A stretch of 5,092 nt of DNA from Fidelibacterota bacterium. GTDB taxonomy: Bacteria > Pseudomonadota > Alphaproteobacteria > Rhodospirillales > Rhodospirillaceae. The notes under the pieces are model-generated. The model did not search any database. It worked only from the letters and a program-made list of their open reading frames with translations, and was not told the DNA's origin. Where the stretch lies: the NCBI GenBank assembly GCA_947473445.1, contig CANJEU010000188.1:1-5092 (forward strand). The letters are read 5' to 3'. Made by a program: the position numbers and the translations under genes. Shown piece after piece: positions 1-5,092 of the stretch (positions are counted from its first letter, which is position 1; each line of letters starts with the position of its first letter).

Positions 1-1
1 C

Positions 2-505
2 GTTTTTGGGTTCTTCCCAGGTTCAACAATCGGCAATTTCTCACCCGCCGAGGCGCGGGCGCTGCTGAGAAGCGTTGGCGCGACCCTCGGATCGGGGAGC
101 GGCTTGCTGATTGGCGCTGATTTGAAGAAGGACCGCGAGGTCCAGCATGCGGCCTATAATGACCGCGCCGGCATCACCGCCGCGTTCAACCTGAATATCC
201 TACAGCGCATCAACCGCGAACTTGGCGCCGACTTTGACCTTGCCGCCTTCGAGCATCAAGCCATTTACAATGAACCCGAAGGGCGGATCGAAATGCACCT
301 CGCGAGCCTGAAGGCGCAATCGGTACGCATTGGCGCGCACACCTTCGCGTTCTCGGCTGGCGAGACGATCTGCACTGAATATTCGTACAAATTCACGCCC
401 GATGACTTCAAGAAGCTGGCGGCAAGCGCTGGTTACGCTTGCCGCGCATCGTGGACGGATCCGAAATCGTATTTTGGCGTCTTCTATCTGACGCTCGACA
501 ACTAA
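2..505 (+). CDS. egtD: L-histidine N-alpha-methyltransferase (EgtD family), C-terminal part
   Basis: SAM-dependent methyltransferase expected to trimethylate the alpha-amino group of L-histidine to give hercynine, the first step of ergothioneine synthesis in the cytoplasm. The reading frame is open from base 2, so the gene starts to the left. 167 codons are visible out of the roughly 320 usual for the family; the N-terminal histidine-binding part and SAM motif I are missing. Visible family signatures are FFPGSTIGNF (visible residues 4-13), whose Asn12 fits the substrate amino-group ligand (Asn166 in the mycobacterial enzyme); YNDRAG..AAFNLN (52-65); RIEMHL (95-100); and TEYSYKF (125-131), whose Glu126 and Ser128 fit the imidazole-binding Glu282/Ser284 pair. 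The spacing between these motifs agrees with the known enzyme. The TTG at 104 is only an internal codon. An egtB partner gene would be expected upstream but lies outside the window. The frame ends in TAA three bases before the stop of the convergent ridA-like gene. Assignment is by remembered motifs; the family is clear. Confidence 0.93.
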   Translation, partial: VFGFFPGSTIGNFSPAEARALLRSVGATLGSGSGLLIGADLKKDREVQHAAYNDRAGITAAFNLNILQRINRELGADFDLAAFEHQAIYNEPEGRIEMHLASLKAQSVRIGAHTFAFSAGETICTEYSYKFTPDDFKKLAASAGYACRASWTDPKSYFGVFYLTLDN

Positions 506-508
506 AGG

Positions 509-856
509 CTACTTCACCGCGACGACGGTGATTTCGACCAGATACTCGGGCGCCGCAAGATTTGCTTCGAGCGTGGTGCGGGCCGGGGTTGCGCCCTTGG
601 GCACCCAGGCTTCCCACGCCGCGTTCATCTGGCTGAAGGTCTTGATATCAGTGAGGTAAATAGTCGCTGTGACGATCCGCTCTTTCGAAGAGCCCGCGGC
701 GGCCAACAACGTGTCGATCTGTTCCAGCACAGCGCTGGTCTGGCCGGTCACATCTTTCGCCGAGTTGTTGACTTGGCCCGCGAGGTAGATGGTGTCGCCA
801 TGCACAACGGCCTGGCTCATGCGCGGGCCGACTTCGAAACGCTGAATCTGCGCCAT
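509..856 (-). CDS. RidA/YjgF/UK114 family protein, YoaB-like
   Basis: Small cytosolic protein (115 aa, the usual length) of the Rid family, which forms trimers with active sites between subunits. Family members with the conserved Arg hydrolyse reactive enamine/imine intermediates made by PLP enzymes to 2-oxo acids and ammonia. The key arginine is present as Arg93 in the PAR motif (91-93), matching Arg105 of E. coli RidA, and Glu108 in VEITVVAV matches the conserved C-terminal acidic residue, so deaminase-type activity is plausible. The layout RMSQAVVHGDTIYLAG (12-27), QIDTLLAAAGS (46-56), MNAAWEAWV (77-85) resembles E. coli YoaB more than RidA itself, so the substrate is uncertain and I give no symbol. 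The ATG start is supported by a GGAGAG Shine-Dalgarno six bases upstream. The gene follows the CFA-synthase gene by 57 bases on the same strand and ends 3 bases from the egtD stop. Confidence 0.93.
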   Translation of the reverse strand: MAQIQRFEVGPRMSQAVVHGDTIYLAGQVNNSAKDVTGQTSAVLEQIDTLLAAAGSSKERIVTATIYLTDIKTFSQMNAAWEAWVPKGATPARTTLEANLAAPEYLVEITVVAVK

Positions 857-862
857 TTTGAT

Positions 863-868
863 CTCTCC
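863..868 (-). promoter_or_regulatory. Ribosome binding site of the ridA-like gene
   Basis: GGAGAG on the - strand, six bases before the ATG at 856. It is the clearest Shine-Dalgarno in the window serving an in-frame start, and it fixes the start of the RidA-like protein. Its strength suggests independent initiation rather than coupling to the upstream gene. Confidence 0.75.
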
Positions 869-887
869 GATTGATGGGTGGTACGTC

Positions 888-917
888 GTGATACCCGGAC
901 CTGCGGTCCGAATTCAA
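888..917 (-). promoter_or_regulatory. Possible sigma-70-type promoter for the ridA-like gene, with a palindrome in the spacer
   Basis: Read on the - strand, TTGAAT (917-912, overlapping the TGA stop of the CFA-synthase gene) and TATCAC (893-888) are separated by 18 bases. They would start a transcript near 881, leaving a leader of about 25 bases before the ridA ATG. Both hexamers are imperfect matches to the consensus. Nearly all of the spacer is filled by the perfect inverted repeat at 896-910. The gap of 57 bases to the preceding gene and the separate strong ribosome binding site are compatible with a local promoter, but read-through from the upstream operon would explain expression equally well. 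Confidence 0.25.
896..910. repeat. Perfect 6-bp inverted repeat with 3-base loop
   Basis: CGGACC-TGC-GGTCCG (+ strand) lies in the 57-base gap between the CFA-synthase stop and the ridA-like start. As RNA it would fold into a short GC-rich hairpin. There is no run of U after it on the - strand transcript, so it does not look like a classic intrinsic terminator. A dyad-symmetric protein binding site or an RNA processing/attenuation hairpin are other possibilities. A second outer pair, CCCGG (894-898) with CCGGG (919-923), could form an alternative fold that competes for bases 896-898. Confidence 0.55.
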
Positions 918-2146
918 GCCGGGCGGTACAGATAGTCCCTCGTGAAGGGCACCGTTTCGAGGCTTTTGCTCATTTGAATGTGAAAATTCACGTGGAAGCC
1001 GTAGTGAAATGCCCCTTCCGCGGTCGAAAGGAAGAACTCCCACATGCGGCAAAAGCGTTCATCGTAAAGCTTCTGGATATCGTCGCGGCGCGCCATGAAC
1101 CGTTCACGCCAGGCCCGCAGCGTATGAGCGTAATGTAGCCGAAGGATTTCGATATCGGTGATAATGAGGCCGGAACGCTCGATGTGCGGAACCACCTCGG
1201 ACAGCGCCGGCGAATAACCGCCCGGGAATATGTACTTGTTCGTCCAGCTATCGGTCGCGCCGGGTCCGTCGGTGCGGCCGATGGTATGGAGAAGCGCAAC
1301 CCCATCGGGATCGAGCCGATCCCGCATCACATTGAAGAAGCGCCTATAATGGGGCAGCCCCACATGCTCGAACATTCCCACCGACACGACCCGGTCGAAT
1401 GTCTCGGTGACGTGACGGTAGTCTTGCAGGCGGAACTCGACCCTATCGCCGGCATTTTCCGCCAGCGCACGGGCCTTGGCGACTTCGATCTGGCGTTCCG
1501 ACAGGCTGATGCCCACGACCTTCACGCCGTAGGTTCGGCTGAGAAACAGCGCAAGACCGCCCCACCCGCAGCCGATGTCGAGTACAGTCTGACCCGGACG
1601 AAGGCGCAACTTTTCGCCGATGAGCGACATTTTTTGTAGCTGCGCCTGCTCAAGCGTATCGCTGGGCGCCTTAAAATAGGCCATCGAATACTGCATGTGC
1701 TCATCGAGGAAGGTTCGATAGAGCGCGGCGGAAAGGTCGTAGTGGTGCGCGACGTTTTGTCGCGCGCGCTTAACGGGGTTGTAGGTGCGCGCCAGCGAAA
1801 GCAACCGTTCCGCCGTTTTCATCGAACGGGCCAGCCAGTGTCCGTGGTACCCGGCAAGGTTGGACATCACAAGCGACAGCATCGCGTAGAGGTCGGCGTT
1901 TTCGACAACCAGCGTCCCGTTCATATAGCCTTCCCCGGCGTGCAGCGCGGGGTCGAGAAATAGCTTCGTGCCGAGGCTGGGATCTTTGAAGCGGACCGTC
2001 ACGTTGGGCGCGCCGCCGTCGCCGCAAACGTGCGTTTCGCCCGCATGATCGATGATCGTGAGCGTGCCCTTCTTCATCAAGGGCTTGAGAAAGCGCGCGA
2101 ATAACAAGACAACCCACCCATGATCAACCTCACGAGAGCCTTTCAC
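914..2146 (-). CDS. Cyclopropane-fatty-acyl-phospholipid synthase family SAM methyltransferase
   Basis: Expected to transfer a methylene group from SAM to the cis double bond of phospholipid acyl chains at the inner face of the membrane, giving cyclopropane fatty acids that harden membranes against acid and other stress. 410 aa from GTG, close to the usual family length. The N-terminal lipid-binding domain carries GEGYMNGTLVVENADL (71-86). The Rossmann domain follows, with HHYDLS (134-139), SAM motif I LDIGCGWGG (189-197), VGISLS (211-216), GMFEHVG (257-263) and LLHTIG (285-290). By alignment from memory to E. coli Cfa, Glu260, His287, Ile289 and Tyr339 match bicarbonate-pocket residues Glu239, His266, Ile268 and Tyr317, while Cys139 is replaced by Met155 (QYSM). 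The start is uncertain: GTG 2146 has no good ribosome binding site; TTG 2107 and ATG 2077 are in-frame alternatives. It lies 19 bases after the flavoprotein gene, probably in the same operon. Related reactions (methylene or methyl branching of acyl chains) cannot be excluded. Confidence 0.9.
   Translation of the reverse strand: MKGSREVDHGWVVLLFARFLKPLMKKGTLTIIDHAGETHVCGDGGAPNVTVRFKDPSLGTKLFLDPALHAGEGYMNGTLVVENADLYAMLSLVMSNLAGYHGHWLARSMKTAERLLSLARTYNPVKRARQNVAHHYDLSAALYRTFLDEHMQYSMAYFKAPSDTLEQAQLQKMSLIGEKLRLRPGQTVLDIGCGWGGLALFLSRTYGVKVVGISLSERQIEVAKARALAENAGDRVEFRLQDYRHVTETFDRVVSVGMFEHVGLPHYRRFFNVMRDRLDPDGVALLHTIGRTDGPGATDSWTNKYIFPGGYSPALSEVVPHIERSGLIITDIEILRLHYAHTLRAWRERFMARRDDIQKLYDERFCRMWEFFLSTAEGAFHYGFHVNFHIQMSKSLETVPFTRDYLYRPA
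2128..2131 (-). promoter_or_regulatory. Shine-Dalgarno-like GAGG before an out-of-frame ATG at the start of the CFA-synthase gene
   Basis: GAGG (inside GTGAGG) on the - strand stands six bases before ATG at 2121-2119, ideal spacing. That ATG is not in the CFA-synthase frame: it opens 14 codons and stops at TGA 2079-2077, which overlaps by one base (TGATG) the in-frame ATG at 2077 (Met24 of the 410-aa reading). This may be a short leader that couples translation to an internal start, the remains of a frameshifted true start, or chance. Confidence 0.35.
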
Positions 2147-2165
2147 GGCTATCGCTGTGCGGGAA

Positions 2166-3785
2166 TTATGAGATGGGTGCGATCGACCGGCCTACCGCCT
2201 CGGCCATGCGGATGCCGTCAACCGCGGCTGACAGGATACCGCCGGCATATCCTGCGCCTTCACCCGCCGGGTACAGACCTCGCGTGTTGATGCTGCAAAA
2301 ATCCTCGCCGCGTTTGATGCGGATGGGCGATGACGTGCGCGTTTCCACCCCGGTCATGACGGCGTCGGCGCGAGCGTAGCCTTTGATCTGCCGTTCAAAA
2401 GCCGGCAGCGCCTCGCGGATCGCTTCGATGACATAGTCGGGCAGGCATTGGCTCAGATCCGTAAGGTGCACGCCAGGCTTATAGGACGGCAAGACGTCGC
2501 CGAATGCGGTGGAGGGGCGCTTGGCCAAGAAATCGCCCACCAGCTGACCCGGGGCCTCATAGGTACCGCCACCGGCAGTGAAAGCAAGGGACTCCCAGCG
2601 GCGCTGGAATTCAATGCCGGCGAGAGGATGGCCAGGGTAGTCCGCAGGTGTGACCTCAACGACGATTCCGCTATTTGCGTTCCGCTCGGCGCGAGAGTAC
2701 TGACTCATTCCGTTGGTCACCACGCGCCCTTCTTCCGAAGTCGCCGCAACTACCGTGCCGCCCGGGCACATGCAGAAGCTATAAACCGAACGGCCAGTGG
2801 AAGAGTGATGGACAATCTTGTAATCGGCGGCGCCGAGGATAGGGTGGCCTGCGAATTTGCCGTAACGACAGCGATCGATCATGGATTGCGGATGTTCGAG
2901 CCTGACGCCGATCGAGAATGGCTTTGGTTCAATATAGACGCCCTTGTCATAGAGCATCTTGAAGGTGTCGCGGGCACTGTGACCAATGGCGAGGATGACA
3001 TGATCTGTGCGGATCTGCTCGCCGCTCTGAAGGGTTACGCCCCTGACCTGGCGCGTGCCATCAGCGCCCGTTTCGATATCAATGCTCTCAACCTTGCTCT
3101 GGAATCGAATATCCGCGCCGAGGCCTAGCATCGTCGCGCGCATGTTCTCGACCATGGAGACAAGGCGAAACGTGCCGATGTGGGGTTTGCTGACGTAAAG
3201 GATCTCGTCCGGCGCGCCGGCTTTTACAAATTCGGTAAGGACCTTGCGGCCACGATAGGCCGGATCCTTGATCTGGCTATAGAGCTTGCCATCTGAGAAC
3301 GTTCCAGCGCCGCCCTCACCAAATTGCACGTTCGATTCTGGATTGAGGACGCGCTTACGCCACAGGCCAAACGTATCAACGGTGCGCTCGCGCACGATCT
3401 TGCCACGTTCCAGAACGATCGGGCGGAAGCCCATCTCCGACAGGATAAAGGCCGCGAAGAGGCCGCAGGGGCCTGTGCCGATGACCACGGGCCGCGTCTC
3501 GAGTGTCGCGGGCGCCTTAGCCACGAATTTGTAGGACGTATCCGGCGACGGGCCTATGCCGTGCTCCCCGGCGGCGCGGCGCAGAATGGCCGCTTCGTCC
3601 TTCACCTCGACGTCAACGGTGTAAATTAGGTTGATCGCGGAAACCTTGCGCGCGTCATGCCCCCGGCGAAATACCGTAAAACCGACCAAATCCGATTCTG
3701 AAATGCGCAGACGCGAAAGCACCGCCGCTTTAAGGGCGGCTTCCGGGTGATCGAGAGGCAGCTTTATTTCGGTCAGCCGCAACAT
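2166..3785 (-). CDS. FAD-dependent dehydrogenase, COG2509-like, function unknown
   Basis: Flavoprotein of 539 aa, a normal full length for this group. After an N-terminal domain of about 90 residues, with the stretch LVGFTVFRRGHDARK (33-47) typical of the group, comes the dinucleotide-binding motif VIGTGPCG (101-108; Gly103, Gly105, Gly108) with Glu126 at the end of the second strand for the FAD ribose. Further family marks are NVQFGEGGAGTFSDGKL (152-168), the AIGHSARD segment (266-273), YSFCMCPGG with Cys338 and Cys340 (335-343), and the C-terminal FAD-contacting GLYPAGEGAGYAGGI (503-517). No membrane segment or signal peptide is evident, so it should be cytosolic. The substrate and electron partner are not established for this family, and the sequence does not reveal them. 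The ATG lies 4 bases after the prfC stop without a visible Shine-Dalgarno, which suggests translation by re-initiation after prfC. The CFA-synthase gene follows 19 bases downstream. The family call is strong; the function is open. Confidence 0.92.
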   Translation of the reverse strand: MLRLTEIKLPLDHPEAALKAAVLSRLRISESDLVGFTVFRRGHDARKVSAINLIYTVDVEVKDEAAILRRAAGEHGIGPSPDTSYKFVAKAPATLETRPVVIGTGPCGLFAAFILSEMGFRPIVLERGKIVRERTVDTFGLWRKRVLNPESNVQFGEGGAGTFSDGKLYSQIKDPAYRGRKVLTEFVKAGAPDEILYVSKPHIGTFRLVSMVENMRATMLGLGADIRFQSKVESIDIETGADGTRQVRGVTLQSGEQIRTDHVILAIGHSARDTFKMLYDKGVYIEPKPFSIGVRLEHPQSMIDRCRYGKFAGHPILGAADYKIVHHSSTGRSVYSFCMCPGGTVVAATSEEGRVVTNGMSQYSRAERNANSGIVVEVTPADYPGHPLAGIEFQRRWESLAFTAGGGTYEAPGQLVGDFLAKRPSTAFGDVLPSYKPGVHLTDLSQCLPDYVIEAIREALPAFERQIKGYARADAVMTGVETRTSSPIRIKRGEDFCSINTRGLYPAGEGAGYAGGILSAAVDGIRMAEAVGRSIAPIS

Positions 3786-3789
3786 GGCG

Positions 3790-5092
3790 CTACAGCACGA
3801 GTTCGCGAGTCTTCAGGAACGTGACATCCGGATTGTCTTCGATCGTCCGGTTGAGATGCCAGGCATTGCGCGCGAGGAACACAGGCGCATTGTCGTGATC
3901 ATCGGCGGTCGAGGTCCGGTTGGAATCCATAAACTTCTTCAGCTTCGCCTGATCGTCCGCCTGCAGCCACCGCGCGGTGAACAATTCCGTCTGTTCAAAC
4001 TTCACGGGCACTTCGTATTCAGTACGGATGCGGTCAGCGAGCACATCGAACTGCAAGGGACCGACGACGCCGACGATCCAATCGGTTCCAAACCGCGGAC
4101 GGAACACGCTGGCAGCCCCCTCCTCGGCAAGCTGCTGAAGCGCCCGCCCGAGATGTTTGGCTTTCAGTGGGTCTTCCGGACGCACCGTTTGCAACAGTTC
4201 AGGGGCAAAGACCGGGATTCCGGTGAAGTGAAGCTCTTCGCCTTCCGTCAGCGCATCTCCGATGCGGAGGTTGCCGTAGTTCGGCACGCCGATGATGTCA
4301 CCGGGCCAGGCTTCTTCAGCCGTCGCGCGTTCCTGGGCCATAAACAACAGCGGGTTCGAGATATTGAGCAGTTTACCCGAGCGGACATGGAACAGCTTGG
4401 CGCCGCGTTTAAAGTGGCCCGACGAGAGCCGGACGAATGCGATGCGGTCACGGTGCTTGGGGTCCATATTCGCCTGAATTTTGAAGACGAAGCCGGACAC
4501 ACTCTTTTCCGTAGGCGCGATGGGACGTTCCGTCGTCGATTGCGGCCGCGGCGACGGCGCCATTTCGGCCAGACCGTGCAGCAGTTCGCGAACCCCGAAA
4601 TTGTTCACGGCGCTGCCGAAAAACACCGGCGTCATGTGGCCTTCGAGGTACGCCTTGTGATCGAAGGGTTTGCACAGCCCGCGCACCATCGCGACGTCCT
4701 CGCGCAGTTTCGCCGCAGCGACAGGGGGCAGCAACTCGTCGAGCTTCGGGTCGTCGAGCCCGTTGCATTCGATGCCGGCATCGGCCTTCTCACCCTTCGT
4801 GCGGGCCATCAGGATCAAGCGGTCGTGCAGAAGGTCGTAGCATCCGAGGAAATCGCGCCCCATGCCGATGGGCCAGCTTGCAGGCGACACATCAAGGACA
4901 AGGCGGCTTTCGATTTCCTCCAGAAGCGCGAACGGCTCCTGGCCTTCGCGATCGAGTTTATTGATGAATGTCACGATCGGCATGTCGCGCAGGCGGCACA
5001 CTTCGAACAGCTTCAGGGTTTGTGTTTCGATACCTTTGGCGGAGTCGAGCACCATCACGGCGGAATCGACAGCCGTCAGCGTGCGGTACGTA
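3790..5092 (-). CDS. prfC: Peptide chain release factor 3 (RF3), N-terminally cut by the window edge
   Basis: Translational GTPase that removes RF1/RF2 from the ribosome after peptide release. The frame is open to the right edge. 433 codons are visible, against about 530 aa in E. coli RF3, so roughly 95 N-terminal residues with the P-loop, switch I and the DTPGH motif lie outside. The visible part starts TYRTLTAVDSA, which follows the DTPGH region in RF3. It then shows the guanine-specificity motif NKLD (visible residues 44-47), the WPIGMG segment, and the G5-like GSAVNNFG (159-166). FVFKIQANMDPKHRDR is a near-exact RF3 hallmark that separates it from EF-G and TypA. The C-terminal domain holds FAPELLQTVRPEDPLK, LAEEGAASVFRP and GPLQFDVL, all RF3-typical. 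The GTG at 5058 and ATG at 5055 are internal codons. The gene ends in TAG four bases before the ATG of the flavoprotein gene and is the most upstream visible member of the - strand operon. Confidence 0.97.
   Translation of the reverse strand, partial: TYRTLTAVDSAVMVLDSAKGIETQTLKLFEVCRLRDMPIVTFINKLDREGQEPFALLEEIESRLVLDVSPASWPIGMGRDFLGCYDLLHDRLILMARTKGEKADAGIECNGLDDPKLDELLPPVAAAKLREDVAMVRGLCKPFDHKAYLEGHMTPVFFGSAVNNFGVRELLHGLAEMAPSPRPQSTTERPIAPTEKSVSGFVFKIQANMDPKHRDRIAFVRLSSGHFKRGAKLFHVRSGKLLNISNPLLFMAQERATAEEAWPGDIIGVPNYGNLRIGDALTEGEELHFTGIPVFAPELLQTVRPEDPLKAKHLGRALQQLAEEGAASVFRPRFGTDWIVGVVGPLQFDVLADRIRTEYEVPVKFEQTELFTARWLQADDQAKLKKFMDSNRTSTADDHDNAPVFLARNAWHLNRTIEDNPDVTFLKTRELVL

Noticed and set aside
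104..505. TTG at 104 as the start of a short separate gene
   Set aside because: The frame is open to the left edge and the upstream codons encode the EgtD signature FFPGSTIGNF, so this is the interior of a longer gene.
896..910. Hairpin between the CFA-synthase and ridA-like genes as an intrinsic terminator
   Set aside because: The stem is only six base pairs and no U-run follows it on the - strand transcript.
648..1052. 134-codon - strand frame spanning the end of the CFA-synthase gene and most of the ridA-like gene
   Set aside because: Arg-, Pro- and His-rich out-of-frame translation over two well-supported genes; a shadow frame.
1184..1639. 151-codon open frame on the + strand, antisense to the CFA-synthase gene
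   Set aside because: It mirrors the SAM-binding domain coding region and has no recognisable motifs of its own.
2448..3128. 226-codon open frame on the + strand, antisense to the flavoprotein gene
   Set aside because: The - strand frame here encodes conserved flavoprotein motifs; the + strand translation shows no recognisable family, and long antisense frames are common in GC-rich DNA.
5053..5058. GTG/ATG as the start of the release factor gene
   Set aside because: The 11 codons upstream encode TYRTLTAVDSA, a conserved internal RF3 segment, and the GTPase P-loop must lie further upstream.
1..5092. Mobile elements, CRISPR array, tRNA/rRNA genes, phage or defence genes
   Set aside because: Nearly every base belongs to five conserved metabolic or translation genes; I saw no terminal repeats, spaced direct repeats, RNA-gene signatures or foreign-looking stretch.

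Overview
This window looks like ordinary chromosomal housekeeping and stress-metabolism sequence from a moderately high-GC proteobacterium. The protein signatures and codon style suggest an alphaproteobacterium, but that is a judgement by eye with no search behind it. Coding density is very high: about 83 bases lie outside genes, and the longest gap is 57 bases. I see no tRNA, rRNA, CRISPR array, insertion sequence, attachment site or other mobile DNA.

Layout: the left edge (2-505, + strand) holds the C-terminal half of an EgtD-type L-histidine N-alpha-methyltransferase, the first enzyme of ergothioneine synthesis. Everything to its right is on the - strand. Read in transcription order from the right edge, it is prfC (peptide chain release factor 3, cut at its N-terminus by the window edge), a COG2509-type FAD-dependent dehydrogenase of unknown function, a cyclopropane-fatty-acyl-phospholipid synthase-family methyltransferase, and a small RidA/YjgF-family protein closest to E. 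coli YoaB. The gaps are 4, 19 and 57 bases, so the first three genes look like one operon. The ridA-like gene has its own ribosome binding site and possibly its own promoter, and its end meets the egtD end with only 3 bases between the stop codons.

Functional theme (inference): ergothioneine synthesis, membrane-lipid cyclopropanation and Rid-type clearance of reactive enamines/imines all fit stress protection. prfC acts in translation termination, and the flavoprotein next to it has no established job. I found no new multi-gene system. The points most worth a second look are the ambiguous start of the CFA-synthase gene, where the best ATG plus Shine-Dalgarno pair is out of frame; a Met in place of the usual active-site Cys in that enzyme; a perfect palindrome in the spacer of a possible ridA promoter; and the almost abutting convergent gene ends.
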